Below, piece by piece: positions 55,201-62,498 of a stretch of DNA of 64,000 bases. The number at the start of each line of letters is the position of its first letter. The first letter of the stretch is position 1. The DNA is taken from positions 1,116,001 through 1,180,000 of the forward strand of contig OZ244944.1 of NCBI GenBank assembly GCA_965222335.1, written 5' to 3'. Origin of the DNA: G965222335 sp965222335 (lineage in GTDB: Bacteria; Pseudomonadota; Gammaproteobacteria; Pseudomonadales; Halieaceae). The position numbers were made by a program, and so were the translations under genes. Under the pieces are notes generated by a model. It made no database searches, was not told the origin of the DNA, and saw only the letters and a list, made by a program, of their open reading frames with translations.

Positions 55201-56439
55201 GACTACCGTCGCGGTGTCATCAGCGGAGGCGAACTGGACCGTGACCGCCTCGCCCACGGCCGCTGACAGGCTCAGGGTCAGGGTCGCAACCTGGCCCTCG
55301 GTCACCGTGACATCGTTGATACTGATGCTCGGGGTGAAGTCGTCAACGATGGTTACAACACCCTGGCCGTCGGCAATTTCCGCACCGTTGGGGTTGCTGA
55401 GGTTGACCAGGAACTGCTCGGTACCTTCCTGCAGGTTATCCTCGTTGGTCTGGAACTGAATGGTCGCCGAGGTCTGGCCGGGGGCGAAGGTAATTTCGCC
55501 AGTATCCGGGTTATAGTCCCCGCCAATCACGGTTGCCGTGTCGTCCTGGCTGGCAAAGGCCACAGTTACCGGCTGGTCGCTGGGACCGGAAAGGGTGACG
55601 GTCAGCTCACCGATATTGCCCTCTACCACGGTCACATCATCGATGCTCAGGGTCAGGACCGGCGGGGGCGGCGGCGGGGGCGGCGGCTCCGGGATGGTCA
55701 CGGTCACATTCGCGGTATCAGACGCCTCACCGTTGGCGCTGATGGCCGTATAGGTAAAGGTGTCCTCACCGAAGAAGCCGTCATTCGGGGTGTAGGTCAC
55801 GGTGTTGTCGCTGTTGATGACGACAGTGCCATTCTGAGGCTGGGTCACCGAGGTAACAGTGCCGCCCTCGACAAAAATATCATTCTCCTGGACGTCGATG
55901 ATTACCGGCGTATTCGGCTCGGTAGTCTCCACGTCATCGATCGCGTCGACCGGGAGCAGATCAGGGTCCTGCTCGGCAGGGCCCTCGGCCGCGGGACTGG
56001 AAGGCGCGGCCAGTCCGGCAAACTCATCCACACCCTCGCTGATTCGACCGAGGCGGATAAAGCTATGGCCGCCGCCTTCAGCGCCGCCAGCACCACCGGC
56101 ACCGGCCGCAGTCGCTTCCAGCACATCACCGATATCGCCGTCGCCCTCGAGGGCAGCCAGCAGGGCGTCGATGGACTCGTCTTCAACCGCACTTTCGTCG
56201 GCGCCGGAGGCGCGCTCCGCCACGAGGTCCCTGGTGAGGGTCATCTCCTCGACACCGGACACCACGAAGGGGCTGCCATCACTCATGGACAGCTCGACGT
56301 AGCTGCCGTCGGGAGTAACCACGGTCTCGCCCTCGAGGATCACGTCCCCGGGGCGGATTTCGCGCATCTCACCGTCTTCGTTGCGGGCGAACGCCGTGCC
56401 GACAACGGCTACGACTGTTGCGATTGCTGAATTGGCCAT
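49243..56439 (-). CDS. lapA: Giant LapA/BapA-like surface adhesin with retention module
   Basis: Biofilm adhesin exported by the LapBCE system. The start ATG 56439 follows AAAGGAACTCATC and gives 2,398 residues. The N-terminal retention module (about 1-125, opening ANSAIATVVAVVGTAF) contains the LapG site TAAG at residues 110-113 and a Gly-rich stretch. Then come cadherin-like and two Calx-beta repeats (LTVTLSGPSDQPVTVAFAS; LTLSLSAAVGEAVTVQFAS), followed by VCBS/T1SS-143-type repeats, including 239-residue units repeated nearly exactly (see 51900-54317). The C-terminus (EGDDVFAF, GFGESGEDSLDLRDLL, then the terminal strands) is a type I secretion target of the VCA0849 subclass. Classic GGxGxD RTX nonapeptides are few or absent. 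Confidence 0.95.
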   Translation of the reverse strand: MANSAIATVVAVVGTAFARNEDGEMREIRPGDVILEGETVVTPDGSYVELSMSDGSPFVVSGVEEMTLTRDLVAERASGADESAVEDESIDALLAALEGDGDIGDVLEATAAGAGGAGGAEGGGHSFIRLGRISEGVDEFAGLAAPSSPAAEGPAEQDPDLLPVDAIDDVETTEPNTPVIIDVQENDIFVEGGTVTSVTQPQNGTVVINSDNTVTYTPNDGFFGEDTFTYTAISANGEASDTANVTVTIPEPPPPPPPPPVLTLSIDDVTVVEGNIGELTVTLSGPSDQPVTVAFASQDDTATVIGGDYNPDTGEITFAPGQTSATIQFQTNEDNLQEGTEQFLVNLSNPNGAEIADGQGVVTIVDDFTPSISINDVTVTEGQVATLTLSLSAAVGEAVTVQFASADDTATVVGGDYDPGTGTITFPAGTTEVTVSFQTNTDNLEELTEQFLVNLSNPTNAVIADDQGIVEIVDATEPPPPPPPPPPGNNPPDAVNDAFTTEVNTPVSGNVLPNDSDPDSDPLTVIANTQPGNGSVVVNPDGSFTYTPNNGFDGSDTFTYTITDGEGGTDTATVTITIDDNPVDLNVPVAGDDGTLVSELGLPARDGEPAGSAGDDSETTSGQITFSGSDAPLTISINGSPVSVNDSVAGENGFGTLTVTAIDLVAGTLDYSYTLEDNTNGDDTVDTFTVSVSDVDGDTESGTLTIEITDDAPTALDDSNSIAEGAFGPVSGNVVTENDTVGADDASVTGVTGTPVAEYAGAFDFAIQGDYGVLELSADGSYQYTRDAGTPGGVSDAFTYTLTDGDGDADTAVLTIDIGNGDVQVNVPQIGGETTTVFEEALAARPGEPQGSNEPATTESTSGTVNFTATDQPITLTVDGVEKTAGQTVVTQKGVLTIDSINAATGEIGYTYELTDNTLADPDQDDFVFRVTDVDGDFDEDTLSIAIIDDAPTALDDSNSVAAGAFGPVSGNVVTENDTVGADDASVTGVTGTPVAEYAGAFDFAIQGDYGVLELSADGSYQYTRDAGAPGGVSDAFTYTLTDGDGDADTAVLTIDIGNGDVQVNVPQIGGETTTVFEEALAARPGEPQGSNEPATTESTSGTVNFTATDQPITLTVDGVEKTAGQTVVTQKGVLTIDSINAATGEIGYTYELTDNTLADPDQDDFVFRVTDVDGDFDEDTLSIAIIDDAPTALDDSNSVAAGAFGPVSGNVVTENDTVGADDASVTGVTGTPVAEYAGAFDFAIQGDYGVLELSADGSYQYTRDAGTPGGVSDAFTYTLTDGDGDADTAVLTIDIGNGDVQVNVPQIGGETTTVFEEALAARPGEPQGSNEPATTESTSGTVNFTATDQPITLTVDGVEKTAGQTVVTQKGVLTIDSINAATGEIGYTYELTDNTLADPDQDDFVFRVTDVDGDFDEDTLSIAIIDDAPTALDDSNSVAAGAFGPVSGNVVTENDTVGADDASVTGVTGTPVAEYAGAFDFAIQGDYGVLELSADGSYQYTRDAGAPGGVSDAFTYTLTDGDGDADTAVLTIDIGDGDVEVFVPAAGGDTTTVSELGLPGRDVGDGAEPEGTGEAANPAAETDDSETVAGSFTYSAADVPVDITVAGSLVVDGGVLVTAGDANVITTDRGVLTITGINTGTQTVSYSYTLTDNVDHSGGAVTDDFAVVVSDADGDSDSDTLSIAIENDAPVANDIVTGVDEDSSVTFAADFVPGADAGVITAINGEALVFTDDVSQAVETGDDATHDGTVVYDRSTNQFTYTPVAQFPEAGDAQDAFTYTVTDSDGDTDDGTATVDVNAIADMPFNELTVDTAVERQTNNVNLDIGDGQFGVGGIQGDDVINGTPGEDYSETFDVPLSFGQTFANQVITVDITANVSGSWNYDGSGPFFDDNWGIGINGQTVAQFFYNANINAPLDVTIPSNGQLNVYNFANPSSVNNNFSINGQQIMLDVELDENGEALITFGAATTQQSEFVELTAAATANLPDTLIYTLDLSAALGDDDFDGSESLSIRIEGVPDDAVLEAPPGSPLTVTLLSDDPGGTSTYSIESTAESIQNDSLLLQINQTGTPGNYTDPQFTLDLFSVATEASNGDSAEFGPFRVTVDGESVTNVGLVIDGVVEGMNYVTSSGLSGVTDESGTFRYASGDTVTFSVGSAVLGSFVADEVMSDGKVFLQEIAGVGLENLNDEYVENMAVFLQSLDSDGDAYNGIVINDGIHDAFSAEDFDLATMSETELASVLTANGYTPVTEDDAMQHVKDMIVEHAGHTEFDERVSDATPLLATEGDDVFAFALDGEGEAPADVSIAGFGESGEDSLDLRDLLQGEEAEDANLTDYLNVTYDGADTVIQVSAEGSFRGDPSAAAVDQTITLEGVDLVTGHDDMASVIQNMLDSGKLSIDQ
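51900..54317 (-). repeat. 717-bp tandem repeats inside the adhesin gene
   Basis: Equivalent points recur every 717 bp (for example the motif at about 52034, 52751, 53468 and 54185), encoding three full 239-residue modules and most of a fourth. Copies are nearly identical in DNA. Small differences alternate: modules read RDAGTPGG, RDAGAPGG, RDAGTPGG, RDAGAPGG from the N-terminal side. The first copy starts SIAEGAFG, the rest SVAAGAFG. Confidence 0.93.
56101..56112 (-). other. Predicted LapG cleavage site (TAAG) in the adhesin
   Basis: Codons for Thr-Ala-Ala-Gly at residues 110-113, just after the acidic helix DIGDVLEA. In Pseudomonas LapA the protease cuts between the two alanines of a TAAG at nearly the same position. 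Confidence 0.85.
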
Positions 56440-56571
56440 GATGAGTTCCTTTAATCCATCTGCTGATGTCGAATGCTTCGACACCGTCCTTTTATCCGAG
56501 CGTTGATAATAGGCCAGTGAAGATAAAGGGGTATCGTACTTTGGGGCAGTAAAAACGCGCGGGAGTGTGCG
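56440..56571 (-). promoter_or_regulatory. Leader/probable promoter region of the adhesin gene
   Basis: 132 bp between the regulator stop and the adhesin start. On the coding strand it contains CCCCAAAGTACGATACCCC (about 56538-56556), with the near-palindrome GTACGATAC, and a TATTAT hexamer about 30 bp downstream that could be a -10. A binding site for the adjacent LuxR-type regulator is possible but not shown. Confidence 0.45.
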
Positions 56572-57198
56572 TCAGTTCACAGATGTGTAGGTTGGGATGT
56601 TATTCATCGCCAACGCCAACTGCACCCGGTCGCGAACCGCCAGCTTTTCGAAGATAGAGGACAGGTGCGCCTTGACCGTACGCTCACCGATTTCCAGCGC
56701 GGCGGCAATCTCGGCATTGCTGGCACCACGGGCCACCTGCTCCGCGACCATCAGTTCCCGCGGGGTCAGGCTGTCGAGCTCGGGGCGCTCCGGCGCCGGC
56801 GTGGGCACCACCCGCAGCGACAGCGCCATGACCCGCTGCACCAGCTGCGGAAGCATCCACAGCCCGCCGTGCTCCACCACCAGGGCAATCTCGCGCAGTT
56901 GCTGCGGCACCGCCTCCACGTGGCAGTAACCGAAGGCCCCCTCATTGAGGGCCTGGAAGGCCTCCGACTCACCGGGGGTCGGCGTCATCACCACGACCTT
57001 GCTGCCCGCGGCGACTGCCTCGCGCAGGCGCGCCCGGCGCTCCACCTGATCCTGCCCGGTGAAATCCAGCCACAGGATGTGTTCGCCGCCGCCGCTGGCG
57101 CTGGCATCACTGACCTGGGCATACGCGCGGGCGTCGGCAAAAGCCTCCGCCCAGCGCGAGCGCAACTGGCCATCAGGGGTAACAAAGAGCTGGTCCAT
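56572..57198 (-). CDS. LuxR/FixJ-type transcriptional regulator within the lap operon
   Basis: A 208-residue DNA-binding protein. The C-terminal helix-turn-helix is standard LuxR type (LTPRELMVAEQVARGASNAEIAAALEIGERTVKAHLSSIFEKL, about 142-188). The N-terminal half resembles a receiver fold but is divergent (LWLDFTGQDQ, VVVMTPTPGESEAFQALNEGAFGY), so phosphorylation is uncertain; it recalls CsgD/VpsT-type regulators of matrix genes. ATG 57198 overlaps the lapC stop by one base (TGATG), so the regulator is made together with the exporter. The adhesin gene follows 132 bp downstream and is its obvious candidate target. Confidence 0.88.
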   Translation of the reverse strand: MDQLFVTPDGQLRSRWAEAFADARAYAQVSDASASGGGEHILWLDFTGQDQVERRARLREAVAAGSKVVVMTPTPGESEAFQALNEGAFGYCHVEAVPQQLREIALVVEHGGLWMLPQLVQRVMALSLRVVPTPAPERPELDSLTPRELMVAEQVARGASNAEIAAALEIGERTVKAHLSSIFEKLAVRDRVQLALAMNNIPTYTSVN

Positions 57199-58604
57199 CA
57201 ACGCTCCGTAAGGGCGTACTGCTTGGCGCGCAGTACCGGCTTCATAAGATACGCCAGGATGGTCTTCTTGCCAGTCAGAATATCCACTTCCACCGTCATT
57301 CCGGGAATAATTGGCATGTCGTCGCCGAGGTTGGGCTCGTCGGTGCGAACATAAATCTCGTAAAAGGGATTACCTTCTTCGTCCATGATGGTGTCGGCGC
57401 CGATATGTTCAACCACCCCGTCCAGGCCACCGTAGACCACAAAGTCGTAGGCGGTGAACTTGACCAGGGCTTCCTGGCCGGGAATCAGGAAGGCGATATC
57501 CTTGGGCCGGATTCGCACCTCCACCAGCAGGGTGTCGTCCAGGGGCACCACCTCCACAATTTCCTTGCCCGGCAATACCACGCCGCCAATGGTGTTGTAG
57601 TAGAGCTGTTTCACTGTGCCTTTCACCGGCGAGCGCACCTCGGTCTGCTGAACCTTGTCAGAGAGACCGGTGCTGACCTCGCGCAGCCCGTTAATCCGGG
57701 CCAGGGTTTCGGTCAGTTCCTCGCGCAGCTCACTGGCAAACTCTACCTCCACTTCGCTGACCTTGCGCTCGGCCTCGTCTATGGCAGAGGCGAGGCGCTT
57801 GATCGCCGACTGCGACTGTTCATACTCGCCACTGAGCTGGTTGACCTCACGCTCCAGGCGCAAAATTTCCACCTGGGATACCGCGCCCGACTGCACCATC
57901 GGCCGGGTGACGCTCATTTCCTGGCGGGTGAGCTCCAGGGAGCGGCCAAGCTGGCGTGAGCGAGCGCGGGTCTCGGCCAGTTCCTCCTGCCGCTGCAGCA
58001 GCTGGGACTCAGCGATCTGCCGGTCCAGCGCCAGCTGCTCAATGTCGGACTTGTACAGCTCCAGCTCCTGCTGCACGATCTCCGGCACGGATTCCCGCCA
58101 GCTTTCCAATGGCTCGAAGGGTTCGGCTTGCAGCGAAGCCCGCAGCCGCGCGGCCTTGACCATCAGTGCTTCCAATTCAACCCGCGTCTCGCGCAGGTCA
58201 GAGGCGGAGCGGGTCTGATCCAGGCGCACCAGCAGCTGGCCCTTTTCGACGATATTCCCCTCGCGCACGAGGATCTCGGTGACCACGCCACCATCCTGGG
58301 ACTGGATTACCTGGACCTGCTGCGAAGGAATCACCTTGCCCTGGCCACGGGTAACCTCGTCGACCTCGGCCACGGCGGCCCAGACCACCAGCGCGATAAC
58401 GATCACCCCAACAATATACAGAAGCGCTCGCGCGCGCAGTGGCTGCTGTGAGACATAGGCACGATGCGCGTCCTGCTGCCAGTTGCGCGGGGCGTCGTCG
58501 GGACTTTTCATCCACGGCTTGAATAGCCAGTCCGCCAGGTAGCGACGTTTGCGCGGGGGACTGGCAGGGGCATCGAATTCGCTCTCGGGCAGGCGCTTGT
58601 TCAT
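57198..58604 (-). CDS. lapC: Type I secretion membrane-fusion (adaptor) protein LapC
   Basis: HlyD-family periplasmic adaptor bridging the LapB ATPase and the outer-membrane duct. The 468-residue product has a cytoplasmic tail, one membrane helix (about 60-82, ALLYIVGVIVIALVVWAAVAEV), and a lipoyl half-motif (GQGKVIPSQQVQVIQSQDGG). A long coiled-coil hairpin (about 130-330) and the C-terminal HlyD-type barrel domain (DTLLVEVRIRPKDIAFL, GMTVEVDILTGKKTILAYL) follow. The ATG overlaps the lapB stop as ATGA, and the stop overlaps the regulator start. Confidence 0.95.
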   Translation of the reverse strand: MNKRLPESEFDAPASPPRKRRYLADWLFKPWMKSPDDAPRNWQQDAHRAYVSQQPLRARALLYIVGVIVIALVVWAAVAEVDEVTRGQGKVIPSQQVQVIQSQDGGVVTEILVREGNIVEKGQLLVRLDQTRSASDLRETRVELEALMVKAARLRASLQAEPFEPLESWRESVPEIVQQELELYKSDIEQLALDRQIAESQLLQRQEELAETRARSRQLGRSLELTRQEMSVTRPMVQSGAVSQVEILRLEREVNQLSGEYEQSQSAIKRLASAIDEAERKVSEVEVEFASELREELTETLARINGLREVSTGLSDKVQQTEVRSPVKGTVKQLYYNTIGGVVLPGKEIVEVVPLDDTLLVEVRIRPKDIAFLIPGQEALVKFTAYDFVVYGGLDGVVEHIGADTIMDEEGNPFYEIYVRTDEPNLGDDMPIIPGMTVEVDILTGKKTILAYLMKPVLRAKQYALTER

Positions 58605-60763
58605 TTCGCCGCCCCGATCTTGCCCTGTTGCAGGGCCTGCACCACGCTGTCACGGGGGCCGTCGGCCACCAGCTTGCCATTATCGATCACGATAATCCGG
58701 TCCACCATCTCCAGCAGGGAGTTGCGGTGGGTCACCACCACCCAGGTCCTGCCTTTTACGTATTCCTGCAGTTGCTGTTTGACCGCCACCTCGGTGGAAT
58801 GATCCATGGAGCCAGTGGGCTCGTCCATCAGCAGGATGGGGGGGTCGTGGACCACTGCCCGGGCCAGGGCCACGCACTTGCGCTGGCCGCCGGACAGGGA
58901 ATCGCCGCGCTCGCCGATCAGCATGTCGAAGCCCTTGGGGTGACGGTTGATATAGTCACCGAGGTTGGCGATTTCGGCCGCGCGCAGTAGCTGGGCATCA
59001 CTCACATTGCTGTGGGCCAGGGTCAGGTTGTCCCGCAGGCTGCCGTAGAACAGGGTGACGTCCTGGGGCACGTAGCCCACGCGCGAACGCAGCTCTGTCG
59101 GGTCCAGCTGGCGCAGGTCGATGCCGTCGATCATGATCGCGCCCCCGGTGGGCTGGTACAGCCCCATCGCCAGCTTCTGCAGGGTCGACTTGCCGGAACC
59201 CACGCGACCCAGGATCGCCACGCGTTCACCGGGCTTGATCCGGAATGAGACGTCGCTGAGGGATTCCATCTCACTGCCGGGATAGGCAAAGGAGACGTGC
59301 CGGAACTCGATATCCCCACGGAAGATTTCCCGCGACAGGAACTGGGCGCCCTCGGGCCGCTCCAGGGGCGTGGCCATCACTTCGTCCAGGCTCTTCAGGG
59401 CAATCTCGGCGTTGTGGTAGGAGGTGATCAGCCCCGCCACCTGGCCAAAGGGCGCCATCACCCGGGACGCGAGCATGGTGCAGGCGATCAGCCCCCCCAT
59501 GCTCAGCTCGCCAGCGGTAATCAGGTAGACCCCGGTGACGATCACGAACATGGTCACCATCTGCTGGCTCCACTGGGTGACGTTGATCGTGGAGTTGGAC
59601 ACCAGGCGCAGTTGCACACCCACGTGGGCAAGGAAGGAGGTCGCGTCTTCCCACTTGCGCTGCATCCGCGACTCCGCGCCCATGGCCTTGATCGTATCCA
59701 TGCCCACCAGGCTCTCGATCAGGGTCGAGTTGCGCAGGGCACCCGCGCGGTAGGTAGTCTCGGTGAGCTCCCGCAGTTTGCCCTGGGTGGCGAGGGCATA
59801 GCCCAGCACGATCAGCAGCCCGATACCGATGGGAATCAGCACCATGGGCGCGATCCAGGCGATCACCGCGATAAAGATCAGGGCAAAGGGCAGGTCGATC
59901 AGGGTGGTGATCGACGCCGAGGTGATGAAGTCGCGCACGGTCTCGAAGGAGCGCAGGTTGACCGCGTAGGACCCCACCGACACGGGCCGGTGCTCCAGCC
60001 GCGAACCCAGCACGCGTTCCATGATCTCCGCCGACAGGCGCATATCCACCCGGCGGCTCGCCAGATCGAGGAAATAGCCGCGCATTGTGCGCAGGGTAAT
60101 GTCCGCCAGCAGGATGATGATGACCCCGGCGGCCAGCATCCACAGGGTCTCTACCGCGTAGTTGGGCACCACCCGGTCGTACACGTTCATGGTGAACAGG
60201 GGCAGCGCGAGAGCAAACACGTTGATAAAAAAGGCCGCCAGCAGCACATCCCGGTAGACCGGCGCGTTGGCGCGAATGGCGTCCCAGAACCAGTGGCCGC
60301 GATCGGAGGTGCCGGTGCGCGGGGCTCGCTGGTCAAAGCGAAAGCGCGGCCGGCAGATGATGCTGCGACCGCTGTCGAGGGCACGCAGCTTCTCCGCCTT
60401 CACATCGACCACTGACTCGTTCAGCTCCGGAAAGACGACCTTGGCGGTCTCCCCGTCCGCAGACCAGCCCATCAGCAGGCAGGCGCGCTCGTTTTCCAGC
60501 AGCAGCACCGCTGGCAGTAACTCCGGCTCAAGCTCCGCGACCGGCCGCTGCACGACGCGGGAAACGAGCCCGACCCGGCTCGCCGCGCGTTCGAACAGCG
60601 CGGGGGTTAGAAAACCGTCTTCAAGCGGCAGGCCGCCGCGCAGTGCTTCCGGCGTGGATGCAGCATCGTGATAGCGACACAGTGCCAACAGGCATTGCAA
60701 AAGGGTGTCATCGGTGCTGACGGTGTTCAATGGTTTTGCCCCCGGGGTACCGCTTCGATCCAA
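58601..60763 (-). CDS. lapB: Type I secretion ABC transporter LapB
   Basis: Inner-membrane permease-ATPase driving adhesin export. The 720-residue product has an N-terminal C39-like domain (about 20-135) lacking the DCG peptidase motif, so it should bind substrate without cutting it. A six-helix membrane domain (about 165-440) and a nucleotide-binding domain follow. The latter has Walker A GRVGSGKST, signature LSGGQRKCVALARA, Walker B ILLMDEPTGSMD and H-loop VVTHRNSLL. The start is a TTG at 60763 after CGAGG; another in-frame TTG 30 bp on is possible. First gene of the lapB-lapC-regulator-lapA transcript. Confidence 0.95.
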   Translation of the reverse strand: MDRSGTPGAKPLNTVSTDDTLLQCLLALCRYHDAASTPEALRGGLPLEDGFLTPALFERAASRVGLVSRVVQRPVAELEPELLPAVLLLENERACLLMGWSADGETAKVVFPELNESVVDVKAEKLRALDSGRSIICRPRFRFDQRAPRTGTSDRGHWFWDAIRANAPVYRDVLLAAFFINVFALALPLFTMNVYDRVVPNYAVETLWMLAAGVIIILLADITLRTMRGYFLDLASRRVDMRLSAEIMERVLGSRLEHRPVSVGSYAVNLRSFETVRDFITSASITTLIDLPFALIFIAVIAWIAPMVLIPIGIGLLIVLGYALATQGKLRELTETTYRAGALRNSTLIESLVGMDTIKAMGAESRMQRKWEDATSFLAHVGVQLRLVSNSTINVTQWSQQMVTMFVIVTGVYLITAGELSMGGLIACTMLASRVMAPFGQVAGLITSYHNAEIALKSLDEVMATPLERPEGAQFLSREIFRGDIEFRHVSFAYPGSEMESLSDVSFRIKPGERVAILGRVGSGKSTLQKLAMGLYQPTGGAIMIDGIDLRQLDPTELRSRVGYVPQDVTLFYGSLRDNLTLAHSNVSDAQLLRAAEIANLGDYINRHPKGFDMLIGERGDSLSGGQRKCVALARAVVHDPPILLMDEPTGSMDHSTEVAVKQQLQEYVKGRTWVVVTHRNSLLEMVDRIIVIDNGKLVADGPRDSVVQALQQGKIGAAK

Positions 60764-61024
60764 CCTCGCGAGTATTCGCTAAACGACTGAATCAGAAAGA
60801 TTTATTTGGGCAACGAGGATAAGCCAGAAACCCTGCAAAAGCCATGCGGAGATTGCGGTACGGGTCACAGTTTGAGCGGCTGCCAAAGCGCTTGATACGT
60901 GACGGGCTTCGCATTTTTGCGCGCTGCCGGAGAAATTCGCTGACAATTCGCTACATTGCGTGGAAAGCTATCACCGCTACTCCGGCTCAGGTGCTAACCT
61001 ATGACGGCATGAGGAGGGACCGAT

Positions 61025-61246
61025 ATGGCAGGTGAAAAGTCACGCTTCGAATCACAGGATCTGCACGCACCGGGATACGTGGTTGACCACGACGGCAACG
61101 AGAAATACACCGGGCCCGAGCGGCGCAAGCAGAACCGGCGTTACGCGGAGGACCGGCGAGCGGAAGTTCGCTTTGATCCCACCAAGCAGGACCGGCGCAA
61201 GAAGGCCGGTCGCCGCAAGGACGACAAGACCCCGAAGTTCTGGTAG
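61025..61246 (+). CDS. Small, highly basic protein of unknown function
   Basis: A 73-residue hydrophilic protein after a strong ribosome-binding site (GAGGAGGGACC). About a third of residues are Arg or Lys, arranged in repeats GPERRKQNRR, AEDRRAEVR, KQDRRKKAGRRKDD. Such Arg-rich short repeats suggest nucleic-acid or phosphate contacts, but I recognise no family function. It is alone, between the lap exporter operon (divergent) and kbl (convergent). The 261 bp upstream (60764-61024) contain no other gene I can see and must carry the promoters for both lapB and this gene. Confidence 0.75.
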   Translation: MAGEKSRFESQDLHAPGYVVDHDGNEKYTGPERRKQNRRYAEDRRAEVRFDPTKQDRRKKAGRRKDDKTPKFW

Positions 61247-61258
61247 CGGCCGCCGGCG

Positions 61259-62449
61259 CTAGCAGCCCAGGCGCGCCTTCGCGCGGGCGAAGGCATCCAG
61301 CGCCAGTTCAATGTCGTCCTGGCTCAGGGCCGCGGACATCTGGGTCCGGATCCGCGCCTTGCCCCGGGGCACGACCGGGAAGGAAAAGGCCACCACGTAA
61401 ACCCCCTGTTCCAGCACGGCCTCTGCGAATTTCGCCGCCAGCGCCGCATCGTGGAGCATTACCGGCACGATGGGATGCTCCCCCGGCAGCAGTTCAAAGC
61501 CCAGTGCCTGCAGGCCCTCGCGGAACTGTGCCGTATTGCGGGCCAGGGTCTGCCGCAGTCCGGGTTCTTCACTCACCAGCTCGATCGCCTTGATCGCCCC
61601 CGCCACCACCGGCGGCGCCACCGTGTTGGAAAACAGGTAGGGCCGCGAGCGCTGCCGCAGCAGTTCGACAATCTCGGCACGCGCCGCGGTATAGCCGCCA
61701 CTGGCACCGCCAAGGGCCTTGCCCAGGGTGCCGGTGATGATATCCACCCGGTCCATGCAGCCGAGCAGCTCGTGGGTGCCACGACCCCCTTCACCGACAA
61801 AGCCGGTGGCATGGCAGTCGTCGAAATGCACCAGGGCACCGTAGCGCTCGGCGAGGTCGCAGATTTCATCCAGGCGGGCGATATAGCCATCCATGGAGAA
61901 CACCCCGTCGGTGGTAATCAGCTTGAACCGGGCGCCGGCGGCATCCGCCGCCTTGAGCTGCGCCTCCAGGTCGGCCATGTCGCTGTTCTTGTAGCGATAG
62001 CGCTGGGCCTTGCTCAGGCGTACCCCGTCGATGATGCTGGCGTGGTTGAGTTCGTCCGAGATCACCGCATCCTCAGCCCCCAGCAGGGTCTCGAACAGGC
62101 CCCCGTTGGCGTCGAAGCAAGAGGGGTAAAGGATCGTATCATCGGTGCCCAGAAAGGCGCTGATCTTGTCCTCCAGCTGCTTGTGCAGGGTCTGGGTACC
62201 ACAGATAAAGCGCACCGAGGCCATCCCGTAGCCCCAGTCTTCCAGCCCCCGGGCCGCGGCGGCGTTTACCTCGGGGTGCTGGGCCAGGCCCAGGTAGTTG
62301 TTGGCGCAGAGGTTGAGCACCTCGCGGTCACCCTGTACCCCCACGTGGGCCCCCTGGGGGGTGGTGATGGTACGTTCTGACTTGTACAGGCCCGCCTCGC
62401 GAATCTCCGCCAGTTCGCCCGCCAGGTGCTGCTGATAATCTCCGTACAT
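61259..62449 (-). CDS. kbl: Glycine C-acetyltransferase (2-amino-3-ketobutyrate CoA ligase)
   Basis: PLP enzyme that splits 2-amino-3-ketobutyrate with CoA to glycine and acetyl-CoA, the second step of threonine catabolism. The 396-residue length matches E. coli. The PLP lysine lies in ITGTLGKALGGASGGY; the cofactor ring and substrate contacts are in HFDDCHATGFVGEGGRGTHE and YPSCFDANGG. It lies 49 bp downstream of tdh on the same strand, making a tdh-kbl operon, the reverse of the E. coli kbl-tdh order. Confidence 0.97.
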   Translation of the reverse strand: MYGDYQQHLAGELAEIREAGLYKSERTITTPQGAHVGVQGDREVLNLCANNYLGLAQHPEVNAAAARGLEDWGYGMASVRFICGTQTLHKQLEDKISAFLGTDDTILYPSCFDANGGLFETLLGAEDAVISDELNHASIIDGVRLSKAQRYRYKNSDMADLEAQLKAADAAGARFKLITTDGVFSMDGYIARLDEICDLAERYGALVHFDDCHATGFVGEGGRGTHELLGCMDRVDIITGTLGKALGGASGGYTAARAEIVELLRQRSRPYLFSNTVAPPVVAGAIKAIELVSEEPGLRQTLARNTAQFREGLQALGFELLPGEHPIVPVMLHDAALAAKFAEAVLEQGVYVVAFSFPVVPRGKARIRTQMSAALSQDDIELALDAFARAKARLGC

Positions 62450-62498
62450 GGCTGCCTCGCTCTGTCCGCCAAAGTTGCTTACCGAATAACCACTGCCG

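Noticed and set aside
60330..60763. LapB N-terminal C39-like domain considered as a leader peptidase of a bacteriocin exporter
   Set aside because: The DCG catalytic context is absent, and the gene sits in an operon with an adaptor and a LapA-type adhesin, so it fits a non-cleaving C39-like domain.
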